Shown: piece by piece, positions 50,746 to 59,190 of the stretch | Layout: every line of letters starts with the position of its first letter | How positions within the stretch are numbered: the stretch's first letter is position 1 | Source: an uncultured Eubacterium sp. | Lineage (GTDB): Bacteria > Bacillota > Clostridia > Lachnospirales > Lachnospiraceae | Direction of reading: 5' to 3' | DNA: 64,000 nt | NCBI GenBank assembly: GCA_910586225.1 | Contig: CAJUIL010000002.1 | Location: 62,001-126,000 of the forward strand | Program-made: the position numbers and the translations under genes | The notes under the pieces: model-generated | What the model saw: only the letters and a program-made list of their open reading frames with translations | Database searches by the model: none | What the model was told of the DNA's origin: nothing

Positions 50746-50811
50746 GCGGGCAGGTATCCTGCCGCGGAATCAGCGGCGGATTCTGTGCGGGATTAGGATA
50801 AGGAGGCTTGT

Positions 50812-52278
50812 ATGCTTTATATAGGCGTGGATTTAGGAACATCGGCGGCAAAGCTGCTGCTGATGCGTACAGACGGTACGATTGAAAAGATCGTTTCAAG
50901 GGAGTATCCGCTTAGCTTTCCCAAGCCAGGCTGGTCAGAGCAGGATCCGCAGCATTGGTGGAATGCGTGCGTGGAGGGTATCCGGGAGCTTGTGGCCGAC
51001 GCGGATAAAAGCCAGATCGCGGGCATTGGCCTAGGCGGACAGATGCATGGACTTGTGGCGTTGGATGAAAAGGACGAGGTCATCCGTCCTGCAATCTTGT
51101 GGAATGACGGGAGGACAGCAGAGGAAACGGCATATCTGAATGAAACAGTCGGCAGGGAAAAGCTTTCGCGGTATACGGCTAATATTGCGTTTGCAGGATT
51201 TACCGCCCCGAAGCTTTTGTGGATGAAAAAGCAGGAACCGGAGCTGTTCGCAAAAATAGCCAGGATCATGCTGCCGAAGGATTACATTGTTTATCGTCTG
51301 ACAGGAGTACACAGCACGGATGTTTCGGACGCTTCGGGTATGCTGCTGATGGATGTCAAAAACAAATGCTGGTCGCCGCAGATGCTGGATCTTTGCGGGA
51401 TCAAGCAGAATCAGCTGGCGCGTATTTTTGAAAGCTACGAAACGGTCGGAACGCTGCGGCCGGAGGCTTCCAGCCTGCTCGGACTGCCGCAGACTGTGAT
51501 GGTTGCTGCGGGGGCAGGTGATAACGCTGCGGCGGCTGTAGGTACGGGAACGGTCGGTAATGGGAGCTGCAATATTTCGCTTGGGACGAGCGGGACGGTT
51601 TTTATTGCCAGCGAGCAGTTTACCGTAGACAGTCATAACGCGCTGCACGCGTTTGCTCATGCGGACGGGCATTATCATCTGATGGGCTGTATGCTGAGCG
51701 CAGCGTCATGCAACAAGTGGTGGATGGAGGATATTTTAGGCACGAGCGATTTTGCCGCGCAGCAGGCAGGTATTTCTAAGCTGGGGGAAAATCATGTGTA
51801 TTTTCTGCCGTATCTGATGGGCGAGCGCTCTCCGCACAATGACCCGAAGGCCCGCGGCACATTTATCGGAATGACGATGGATACGACGCGCGCGGATATG
51901 ACGCAGGCCGTATTGGAGGGCGTGGCGTTTGCGTTGCGGGATTCCTTTGAGGTGGCCAAGCTGCTTGGTATCCAAGCCGGCCGGACGAAAATCTGCGGCG
52001 GCGGGGCGAAAAGCCCGCTGTGGAAAAAGATGATTGCGAATATCTTGAATATCAAGGTGGACACGTTAGCAAGCGAGGAAGGCCCGGCGCTGGGCGGGGC
52101 AATGCTGGCGGCGGTTGCAAACGGTGAGTACGCAAGCGTGGCAGAGGCGGCTGCGGCGATCGTAAAGGTAACCGATACGGTGGAGCCGGATGCGGAGCTT
52201 GCGGCACTGTATGAGAAACGGTATGAGACATTTCGAGAGATTTATCCGAAGCTTCGGGAGCTGTTTCAAAGGATGTAA
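50812..52278 (+). CDS. xylB: Xylulokinase (FGGY family)
   Basis: A 488-residue FGGY kinase. The N-terminus has the ATP/Mg loop IGVDLGTSAAKLLLMRTDG and sugar-binding GLGGQMHGLVALD. The C-terminal lobe has SLGTSGTVF and ICGGGAKSPLWKKMIANIL. The catalytic Asp sits in the AAGAGDNAAAAVG block, as in XylB. It phosphorylates D-xylulose with ATP to feed the pentose phosphate route. It pairs with the isomerase upstream, and a GH51 arabinofuranosidase lies 9 kb away. Confidence 0.93.
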   Translation: MLYIGVDLGTSAAKLLLMRTDGTIEKIVSREYPLSFPKPGWSEQDPQHWWNACVEGIRELVADADKSQIAGIGLGGQMHGLVALDEKDEVIRPAILWNDGRTAEETAYLNETVGREKLSRYTANIAFAGFTAPKLLWMKKQEPELFAKIARIMLPKDYIVYRLTGVHSTDVSDASGMLLMDVKNKCWSPQMLDLCGIKQNQLARIFESYETVGTLRPEASSLLGLPQTVMVAAGAGDNAAAAVGTGTVGNGSCNISLGTSGTVFIASEQFTVDSHNALHAFAHADGHYHLMGCMLSAASCNKWWMEDILGTSDFAAQQAGISKLGENHVYFLPYLMGERSPHNDPKARGTFIGMTMDTTRADMTQAVLEGVAFALRDSFEVAKLLGIQAGRTKICGGGAKSPLWKKMIANILNIKVDTLASEEGPALGGAMLAAVANGEYASVAEAAAAIVKVTDTVEPDAELAALYEKRYETFREIYPKLRELFQRM

Positions 52279-52322
52279 GGAACAGAAGGCGGCAGAAGTG
52301 CATAGGCATCTGGAAAAAAAGG

Positions 52323-52359
52323 ATCTGGGAATCTGAAAATGAGATTCCCGGATTTTTTT
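52323..52359 (+). terminator. Terminator after xylB
   Basis: ATCTGGGAATCT (52323-52334) pairs with AGATTCCCGGAT (52342-52353), with a single G-U, followed by seven T. Confidence 0.9.
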
Positions 52360-52519
52360 ATGTATATGCCATAATACCAGCAAGCCAGTACACGAACCGC
52401 AGCCTCTAAAATCCGAAAGGAAGGCTTGGTGTGTGACTTAAAGTCAGCAGCATACAGGCATGGATATGTTGGCAAATACGATTTGATAAGGTATTAAATA
52501 CTATATATAAAGATTATTG
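52360..52519. other. Noncoding stretch between xylB terminator and next promoter
   Basis: I see no supported gene here. The sequence becomes AT-rich toward its end and leads into the palindrome and promoter at 52520-52561. Confidence 0.5.
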
Positions 52520-52561
52520 ATATTGTAAAATATTGACATTAATACAATATATTGTTATAAT
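52520..52561 (+). promoter_or_regulatory. Consensus promoter with internal operator palindrome
   Basis: TTGACA (52533-52538), an exact 17-base spacer, then TATAAT (52556-52561) with extended TG. The spacer holds the perfect 12-bp palindrome ACAATATATTGT (52544-52555). A further half site ATATTGT lies upstream of the -35 (52520-52526). An unregulated promoter this strong would be unusual, so a repressor is likely. Confidence 0.82.
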
Positions 52562-52694
52562 GAATAACGTTTCCAAGTGGATCTCTAAAAGTGGATAGCT
52601 CATAGTTGCGAATAGCTTGTGCGGTCTTGTGAGAATGAGGGCCAAGCGGTGCAAGTCTTTTCGACGGCGCGAAAGAGCAGGAATGGAGTATGTT

Positions 52695-53750
52695 ATGGCA
52701 TTACATGAATTAAAAATAAAAAATAGAATCGCGCGTGTCCCGATCATGCAGGGCGGAATGGGTGTAGGAGTCAGCCGTTCGCGGCTGGCTGGGGCGGTAG
52801 CCAGAGAGGGCGGTGTCGGCATTATTTCCAGTGCGCAGATCGGATATGATGAGCCGGATTTTGAGCAGGATATCTGCGGCTGCAACCTGCGGGCGATCGA
52901 AAAGCACGTCAGGCTTGCAAAGCAGCAGGCCGGCGGCGGACTGGTCGGTGTGAATGTAATGGTTGCCCTGCAGCATTATGCGGACCATGTAAAAGCGGCA
53001 GTCCATGCAGGCGCAGACCTGATCGTCTGCGGAGCCGGGCTTCCGGCTGAGCTTCCAGAGCTTGTGCAGGATACGGATACAGCCATTGCGCCGATCGTTT
53101 CTTCCAGAAAGGCGGCGCGTGTGATCTTGCGGATGTGGGATAAAAAATATGGCCGGACGGCTGACCTGCTTGTTGTGGAGGGACCGAAAGCTGGAGGACA
53201 TCTTGGATTTGCGCCGGAGCAGATTGGGCAGCTGTCTGCGCTGGATTATGATGAGGAGATCAGACAGATCATTCAAGAAAAGAAGTTATATGAGGATAAA
53301 TATGGCGTACAGATCCCGGTAGTTGTTGGCGGCGGTATTTTTGACCGGGCGGATATTGAGCATATGCTGGAGCTGGGTGCGGACGGCGTGCAGCTTGCCA
53401 CTCGGTTTGTCGCGACGGAGGAGTGTGATGCTTCGCTTGCTTATAAGCAGGCTTATATCCAAGCGAAGGATGAAGATGCTGTCATTGTGAAAAGTCCGGT
53501 CGGTATGCCAGGCCGCGCCATCCGCAATGCTTTTATTCAAAAAGCGGAGCAGGGAAGGATTCCGGTGGAAAAATGCTTTCAGTGCATCAAAAAGTGCAGC
53601 CCAAGGGAGGTGCCATACTGTATTACGCAAGCACTGATCCATGCAGTCAGAGGCAATTTGGAGCAAGGACTTATCTTTTGCGGAGCGAACGTCGGAAAAA
53701 TTCAGGAAATAACGACAGTTGCCGCGCTGATGCGGGAATTGACAGCGTGA
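52695..53750 (+). CDS. Nitronate monooxygenase-like flavoprotein (FabK/NMO family)
   Basis: A 351-residue TIM-barrel flavoprotein; the ATG at 52695 is six bases after GGAG. It has the family blocks VPIMQGGMGVGVSRSRLAGA, ADLLVVEGPKAGGHLGF, and VVVGGGIFDRADIEHMLELG for FMN binding. Near the C-terminus it has a cysteine cluster CFQCIKKCSPREVPYC, found in clostridial NMO-like proteins but not in typical FabK. It may oxidise nitronates or act as an enoyl reductase; the lack of fab neighbours favours the former. Its leader of about 130 bases has no clear structure. Confidence 0.85.
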   Translation: MALHELKIKNRIARVPIMQGGMGVGVSRSRLAGAVAREGGVGIISSAQIGYDEPDFEQDICGCNLRAIEKHVRLAKQQAGGGLVGVNVMVALQHYADHVKAAVHAGADLIVCGAGLPAELPELVQDTDTAIAPIVSSRKAARVILRMWDKKYGRTADLLVVEGPKAGGHLGFAPEQIGQLSALDYDEEIRQIIQEKKLYEDKYGVQIPVVVGGGIFDRADIEHMLELGADGVQLATRFVATEECDASLAYKQAYIQAKDEDAVIVKSPVGMPGRAIRNAFIQKAEQGRIPVEKCFQCIKKCSPREVPYCITQALIHAVRGNLEQGLIFCGANVGKIQEITTVAALMRELTA

Positions 53751-53774
53751 TATCGGCAAGTATTGCGCTGCAGT

Positions 53775-54476
53775 TTATAAAAATAGCAGTACGGCAGCAG
53801 TAAAAACACCATTCTGCATACATGTTTCTAAATTTCCGCCGTATTTTTCCGCGGTTTTACGTATATTGTGCAGTCCAAAACCGTGCTGTGAGGAATTTGC
53901 TTTTGTAGTGAAAAATCTGCCGAAACAGCTGCGGCGAATCTCCACGCAAGGATTTTGGACTTTGATCATTAAAAGCTGTTCGATCTTGCGTATGGCTACA
54001 GATATCACGGGCGCGCTGTCCGGGTCGCGCGCTGTGACCGGGATGGCAGCTGTATTTTCCAAGGCGTTATCCAGCAGATTGAATAAAATAATGCATAAAT
54101 CGTCTGCCGCTACCGTACACGTTCTTGGAAATTCCACGTTGACATCCATGGCGACACCTTTTGCTTGCGCAAGCGTCAACGTATGGTTTAAGATGGCGTC
54201 TACAAGGCCTACGCCGCTCCATACGATGTCCGGAAGCTGCCGGATCGGCTCGCTGATGGAGGCGGCGTAGTCTGCGATTTCCGTATTGCCCGCTTTTTGC
54301 GCCAGCCAGGCGATGACTTGGAGATGATGGTTCATATCATGGTACAATCTGGCATTTTCTTTGTAAATCTCGTTCAGCCGATTGTGATTTTCTTCTAATA
54401 ACTCGTTTTTTAATTCCAAAAAACGGGCTTTGGAACGAAGCGTTCGTATAACAGGCATTTTCATGTTTTTGATCAT
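53775..54476 (-). CDS. Soluble GHKL-family sensor histidine kinase
   Basis: A 233-residue protein, started at the ATG overlapping the stop of the response regulator (ATGA). Residues 15-45 form a coiled coil. The phosphoacceptor is His46 in LYHDMNHHLQVI. The GHKL ATPase follows: NLLDNALENTA as N-box and HGFGLHNIRKTAEKYGG as the G-box. Related AgrC/VirS kinases have an N-terminal membrane sensor of about six helices. None is present here, and no open frame supplies one. It must sense a cytoplasmic signal or rely on a partner. Confidence 0.87.
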   Translation of the reverse strand: MIKNMKMPVIRTLRSKARFLELKNELLEENHNRLNEIYKENARLYHDMNHHLQVIAWLAQKAGNTEIADYAASISEPIRQLPDIVWSGVGLVDAILNHTLTLAQAKGVAMDVNVEFPRTCTVAADDLCIILFNLLDNALENTAAIPVTARDPDSAPVISVAIRKIEQLLMIKVQNPCVEIRRSCFGRFFTTKANSSQHGFGLHNIRKTAEKYGGNLETCMQNGVFTAAVLLFL

Positions 54477-55195
54477 ATTTTTCTGCACCAGAATAGATTC
54501 AGCTTTTTTTTCAGATCCGACAGCCTGCTTTGTGCAACTGGAAGCCTGCTGCCGTCGGTCAGCAGACAGTCGGCCTGTACGATACCGGTTACGTGGCGCA
54601 GGTTGACGATGCATCCGCGGTCGATAAATACAAATTCTTCAGTCGGAAGTTCGGCGTGGATTTCTGTCAGGGATCTGCGCAGGCGTATAGCTTCTGATTG
54701 TTCGCTGAGGTGGAATACGCTGTTTTTCCCTTCACGCAGCAGATACAGGATGCTTTTCAGAGGGATCCGCTCCATCCGGCTTTGGTTGTGGATCACATAA
54801 GAGCGGGTATCCTGCGTTTCCAGTATAGCAGCCGCGTCCGCGACGGCGTGGTACAGTCGGGAGGCAAGCTGGTTTTTTGGGATGTAGCGGAAAATATTCA
54901 GTTCATATGCATCAACGGCGTATTTAAAATGTGCGGTGACAAAAATGATCAGAGAATGTGGCAGCCGCTCATGGATTCGGCGTGCCAGCTCCATTCCGGA
55001 GATTTCCGGCATCTCAATATCCAGAAGCAGCAGGTCAAAAAAAGCGCCGTCCTCCAGCGCAAAAAGTAAGTGCGGCCCGCTTGCAAATGTAGTGATCATC
55101 GGGAAAATATGCTGCTTTTCCAGGCAGTCGCGTGTTTCGGCTTCGATGTGCCTGAGTGACAGCGGTTCATCGTCACAGACGGCAATTTGGAGCAT
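54473..55195 (-). CDS. LytTR-family response regulator
   Basis: A 240-residue protein started at MLQIAVCDDEPLS. The receiver (1-120) has the acidic pair in VCDDE and the phosphoacceptor Asp59 in LLLLDIEMPEISG. The LytTR DNA-binding domain (about 140-240) has RIPLKSILYLLREG and FVFIDRGCIVNLRHVTGI. It is coupled to the GHKL kinase and divergent from two ABC exporter genes. It probably binds the direct repeat at 55285-55316. Confidence 0.93.
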   Translation of the reverse strand: MLQIAVCDDEPLSLRHIEAETRDCLEKQHIFPMITTFASGPHLLFALEDGAFFDLLLLDIEMPEISGMELARRIHERLPHSLIIFVTAHFKYAVDAYELNIFRYIPKNQLASRLYHAVADAAAILETQDTRSYVIHNQSRMERIPLKSILYLLREGKNSVFHLSEQSEAIRLRRSLTEIHAELPTEEFVFIDRGCIVNLRHVTGIVQADCLLTDGSRLPVAQSRLSDLKKKLNLFWCRKI

Positions 55196-55228
55196 GGTGC
55201 AGGAGTCCTTTCTTTTGCTGTTTCTTTG

Positions 55229-55257
55229 ATTATACTCTGAAAGCTTTCCTGAATCAA
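55229..55257 (-). promoter_or_regulatory. Promoter of the two-component genes
   Basis: On the minus strand, TTGATT (55257-55252), a 17-base spacer, then TATAAT (55234-55229), 34 bases before the regulator start at 55195. Confidence 0.7.
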
Positions 55258-55284
55258 TGGCTATTTCAAAATCGGCAGCACAAA

Positions 55285-55316
55285 AATTCAGGGACAAAAA
55301 TCCTCAATTCGCGGAC
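55285..55316 (+). promoter_or_regulatory. LytTR-type direct repeat operator
   Basis: AATTCAGGGAC (55285-55295) and AATTCGCGGAC (55306-55316) match at 9 of 11 positions, with starts exactly 21 bases apart, two helical turns. LytTR proteins bind pairs of about 9-bp direct repeats with this spacing. The repeat ends just before the weak -35 region of the exporter promoter. Confidence 0.6.
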
Positions 55317-55321
55317 GGAAG

Positions 55322-55350
55322 CCCTTTTTTCTGTTATTTTGTGTTATGAT
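55322..55350 (+). promoter_or_regulatory. Activator-type promoter of the ABC exporter genes
   Basis: TATGAT (55345-55350) with an extended TG (55342-55343) is preceded at 17 bases by CCCTTT, which is no -35. A weak -35 next to an upstream repeat suits activation by the LytTR regulator. Confidence 0.5.
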
Positions 55351-55461
55351 ATTCCTGCTTTCCCAAAGTATGTCCGGAGTCAGTCTGCAGCAGCTGCGGC
55401 TTCCGGCATACTTTACTGTAAAACAACAATGGCAGCAAGGACGTAAAAGAGGAGAATGACT

Positions 55462-57264
55462 ATGCAGGTAAAAAATACTTTTGTTCGGATCGTACACGCG
55501 CATCAATTTGTATTAAAGCTTGTTTGGAGGATTGATAAAAGGCGCATTTTACTGGATCTGCTGGAGCGGCTATGCAACGTGTATGAGTTTCTCGTATATG
55601 GGGCGCTGTTTACACAGATCCTTTTAACGCTGGCTGCAAAAAATATGGACTACGATCAAATGCTTATGATCATCTGGCTTGGATTACTGCCGCGCGTCGT
55701 TACGAGGCTGTATCTTTTGTATTATACAAATACCGCGGGACCGGTGTCAGACGTACGTTTTCAGGAAGGCATGAACAAGCTGCTGTATGAAAAAGCGTGT
55801 CAGGTGGATCTGACCTGCTTTGAGGACAGCGAATTTTACAATCAGTATATGATGGCTGTGCGGGAGGCAAAAACGAGAGTGCCAAAGATGCTGCATGATA
55901 TCTGCAATATGGCGGTTTCTTTTGCGGCCGCTCTGTTGGGATTTTATTTGATCTGGAGAATGGACCGGTATGCGCTGTTGTTTATTATAATGCCGATTTT
56001 GGGAAACTTTGTATTTAACGGGATGTTAAGCGGACGGATTTTTCAGCTGGAGCAGGAGACGATCGTATTTACGCGGATAGCCGAATATGTGAACCGTACG
56101 ATTCATCTTGCGGATTACGCGAAGGAAATCCGCCTGAGCAATGTGTTCTCCCTGCTGGGGAGCAAGTACGATAGTTCGGTGAAATCTGCGCAGAAAGTTG
56201 TTAAAAAGCTTGCGCCGATGAATATGCTGTTGTTTTTCTGCTTTCAGTATTTTACATTTACGCTGCTGTTCAACGGTTCGTTTTTGTACGCCGGATATCA
56301 GGCGCTTGTAACCGGGACGATCGCGTTTGCGGAGCTGGCGGTTTTTCAGAACTTTATGTGCTGTAATACATGGAATTTTCTTTTCAGTGCTGAGGCTGCT
56401 GTGGAGAATATTAAAAACAGCTTTTTCATAGAACAGATCGAAGGATTTTTAAAATATAAACCGAAAATACCAGAGGATACGGATGGGCTTTTGCCGCAGC
56501 TTCCAATACGGACGGTGACGTTTTCTCATGTGTCGTTTTGCTATCAGAAGGGCAGAGCCGTGCTAAAGGATGTCTGTCTGGAGCTAAAGGAGGGGGATCA
56601 TACAGCGCTTGTCGGATTTAACGGTTCTGGAAAGAGCACGCTCATTAAACTTCTGCTGCGGCTGTATGACCCAGACGAAGGAGTGATCTTGGTCAATGGC
56701 ACGGATATTAGAAAATATAACCTGCGTGCCTATAGGAGTTTGTTTTCCGCAGCGTTTCAGGATGGGAGGATATTTGCGGATACTGTAGAGGAAAATATTT
56801 TGATGGGCATACATCGGACGCCAGAGCAGGATGCCGAAACGGTATGGAGAGCGCTTGCGCTGGCAGGCATGGACGAGGAGGTGCGTTCATGGGAGCATCA
56901 GGAGCAGACCGTACTGACGCGGGAATTTGCAAAGGAAGGGCTTGTGCTTTCCGGCGGACAGTCCCAGAAGCTTTTGGCGGCACGCGCATTTGCGAGGGAC
57001 TGTCCGATCGCGGTTTTTGACGAGCCGAGCAGCGCTTTGGACCCGATTGCGGAATACCGGCTGTTTCAGAATATTTTACAGTATAGCGGGAAGCGGATGC
57101 TGCTGTTTATTTCGCACAGGCTGTCGTCCGTGCAAAATGCGGATACGGTACTTTTCTTGGAAAACGGCAGGATAGCGGAGCGCGGCAGTCATCGGGAACT
57201 GATGCAGCAGGGCGGAAAATATGCGTCGCTTTATCTGAAGCAGGCAAAAAATTACCAAGCTTAA
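55462..57264 (+). CDS. ABC exporter half-transporter, first subunit
   Basis: A 600-residue protein; the ATG at 55462 is seven bases after GAGGAG. Residues 20-330 form a six-helix exporter domain, and residues 345-600 the ATPase: Walker A GFNGSGKST, signature LSGGQSQKL, Walker B PIAVFDEPSSALDP, and a following ISHRLSSVQNAD. The intact motifs suggest an active subunit. A similar gene follows after 37 bases, so the two probably form a heterodimer that exports a peptide, lipid or drug. Confidence 0.93.
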   Translation: MQVKNTFVRIVHAHQFVLKLVWRIDKRRILLDLLERLCNVYEFLVYGALFTQILLTLAAKNMDYDQMLMIIWLGLLPRVVTRLYLLYYTNTAGPVSDVRFQEGMNKLLYEKACQVDLTCFEDSEFYNQYMMAVREAKTRVPKMLHDICNMAVSFAAALLGFYLIWRMDRYALLFIIMPILGNFVFNGMLSGRIFQLEQETIVFTRIAEYVNRTIHLADYAKEIRLSNVFSLLGSKYDSSVKSAQKVVKKLAPMNMLLFFCFQYFTFTLLFNGSFLYAGYQALVTGTIAFAELAVFQNFMCCNTWNFLFSAEAAVENIKNSFFIEQIEGFLKYKPKIPEDTDGLLPQLPIRTVTFSHVSFCYQKGRAVLKDVCLELKEGDHTALVGFNGSGKSTLIKLLLRLYDPDEGVILVNGTDIRKYNLRAYRSLFSAAFQDGRIFADTVEENILMGIHRTPEQDAETVWRALALAGMDEEVRSWEHQEQTVLTREFAKEGLVLSGGQSQKLLAARAFARDCPIAVFDEPSSALDPIAEYRLFQNILQYSGKRMLLFISHRLSSVQNADTVLFLENGRIAERGSHRELMQQGGKYASLYLKQAKNYQA

Positions 57265-57301
57265 AGAATGATCAAAATAGAGGTAACAACGGAGGAAGGA
57301 A

Positions 57302-59107
57302 ATGACGACAAAGGAGATGCTATTGGAGCATTGGTTTTTAACGAGGCTCTGCTTTGGAGCTGCGCCGGGCGGGATGATGCTGCACATTTTTGAAAGCGTC
57401 AAGCTGCAGGTTTCGATATTTTTTGAATTTATCTGGATCATCAATTATGCGCTAGGTATTGTCGAGCGAGGGGGAGAGTGGAGCCATTTTTTTCTGTGCA
57501 TGGTTATTTTTATGGCGGCGGTATTTGTTTCAACGATGTCGTTTTCTTATTACAAACAGTCTGTACTGCCAAGGTTAAAGCTTACGCTGCATCAGGAGTT
57601 TCGAATGTATATTTATGCGCGGACGAAAAATCTGGATCTTGCCTGCTATGATGACACGGAGTTTTATCAGCGGTTTATTCTTGCGGCGGAGGAGTCGGAT
57701 ACGTGCATAGACCGTTATTTGGAAACGATCGAGATGTACTGTGCGTGTATCACGAGCCTGGTACTTTCGATGGGATTTTGCCTGCTCGTTAATCCTGTGA
57801 TACTGCTTGTGTCTGTGGGAGGGCTTGTGGCCTCGTTATCGCTGGCAGGCAAGGAAAATAAGCTGCATATCGCCTCCCGCATGGAGCGGCTGGCTTACGA
57901 GCAGAAGCGGGAATATCAGAACCGGGTTTTTTATCTGTCTGATTATGCGAAGGACCTGCGACTGTATCCGGGAATGCAGGAAAAGTGCCGTCGCGATTTT
58001 TACCAGTCTCAGAAGGAAATTCGGCGTATTCACCGCGCATATGGAAAAAAGCTGTTTGCATATGGAAGCGTCCGCGAAATCGCAGGCTCCGCTTATCTGC
58101 AGGAGGGGATTGCATGGTCCTTGCTGCTGTATCAGGTGCTTGTAGCGCATACGCTTTCCTATGCCGCTATGCTGACGAGCATGAAGGCGTCTACATACGT
58201 GCTTGACAGTGCGAATAGTATGATAACAGGATGGAAAAAAGCGATGGAAAATGCGGCTTATGTAAAACGGATCCGGGAACTGACCGGAATGGAGCCTTCT
58301 GTTGTTTCTGAAAAAAAGCTGCCTCCTGTTACGAAGCCTGCTGCATTTGCAGTACAAAATGTGACGTTTTCTTATCCAAACGGAAGCCCAGTACTCAGAG
58401 ATATCAGTTTAGAGCTTGGGGCAAGGCAGAAAATTGCGCTGGTCGGATACAACGGATCAGGTAAGACGACACTTGTCAAGCTGCTCTTGCGGCTGTATGA
58501 TCCGGACAGCGGGCGTATTTGCTGCGATGGCGTGGATATCAGGGATTATGATGTGGAGAGTTATCGCCATTCCATCGGTTCGGTGTTTCAGGATTTTAAG
58601 ATCTACGCGGCGTCCTTAAAGGAAAATGTGCTGCTGGATGTCGGTAAGGAAACGAAAGAAGAAAGCTATGATGTGGAAAAAGCATTATATGAAGCACATT
58701 TTACGCTGCAGGATAATCGACTGATCTATCAGATTGAAACGCCGCTTACGACTGAATTTGAAAAAGACGGCGTAAGCCTTTCCGGTGGAGAGCAGCAGAA
58801 GGTTGCGATTGCGCGTACGCTCTACCGCAGGCAAAACCTGATCATTATGGACGAGCCAAGCAGCGCGCTGGATCCGCTGGCGGAATACGAGCTGAATCAA
58901 GAGCTTAACGAGATCGCAAAAGACAAAACAGTGATCTTTATTTCGCACAGGCTGTCTACGACCAGAGACGCGGATTGTATTTATATGATGGAGCAGGGGC
59001 GTATCATCGAAGCTGGGACGCACGAGCAGCTGCTTGCGGCCGGCGGGAAATATGCGCAGATGTGGGAAGTCCAGGCAGGGCTGTATTTGGAAACACAAGG
59101 CGCATAA
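57302..59107 (+). CDS. ABC exporter half-transporter, second subunit
   Basis: A 601-residue protein with an N-terminal six-helix region and a C-terminal ATPase: Walker A GYNGSGKTT, signature LSGGEQQKV, Walker B LIIMDEPSSALDP. It follows GGAGG and pairs with the gene upstream. There is no peptidase C39 domain, and no leader-peptide gene is visible, so a bacteriocin role is not supported directly. Likely controlled by the divergent LytTR system. Confidence 0.93.
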   Translation: MTTKEMLLEHWFLTRLCFGAAPGGMMLHIFESVKLQVSIFFEFIWIINYALGIVERGGEWSHFFLCMVIFMAAVFVSTMSFSYYKQSVLPRLKLTLHQEFRMYIYARTKNLDLACYDDTEFYQRFILAAEESDTCIDRYLETIEMYCACITSLVLSMGFCLLVNPVILLVSVGGLVASLSLAGKENKLHIASRMERLAYEQKREYQNRVFYLSDYAKDLRLYPGMQEKCRRDFYQSQKEIRRIHRAYGKKLFAYGSVREIAGSAYLQEGIAWSLLLYQVLVAHTLSYAAMLTSMKASTYVLDSANSMITGWKKAMENAAYVKRIRELTGMEPSVVSEKKLPPVTKPAAFAVQNVTFSYPNGSPVLRDISLELGARQKIALVGYNGSGKTTLVKLLLRLYDPDSGRICCDGVDIRDYDVESYRHSIGSVFQDFKIYAASLKENVLLDVGKETKEESYDVEKALYEAHFTLQDNRLIYQIETPLTTEFEKDGVSLSGGEQQKVAIARTLYRRQNLIIMDEPSSALDPLAEYELNQELNEIAKDKTVIFISHRLSTTRDADCIYMMEQGRIIEAGTHEQLLAAGGKYAQMWEVQAGLYLETQGA

Positions 59108-59117
59108 GCATTATAAA

Positions 59118-59160
59118 AAAGACAGTGTACAGGAAGAAAAGCTGATACGCTGTCTTTCTT
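59118..59160 (+). terminator. Terminator between the ABC operon and the chemoreceptor gene
   Basis: AAAGACAGTGTA (59118-59129) pairs with TACGCTGTCTTT (59146-59157), with one G-U. T-rich sequence follows. Confidence 0.78.
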
Positions 59161-59190
59161 GCGCTTATGTGTATGGTCTTAGTAGGAATT

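Noticed and set aside
55462..59107. Bacteriocin export cluster
   Set aside because: Neither ABC protein has a C39 peptidase domain, and no double-glycine leader peptide was found in the flanks.
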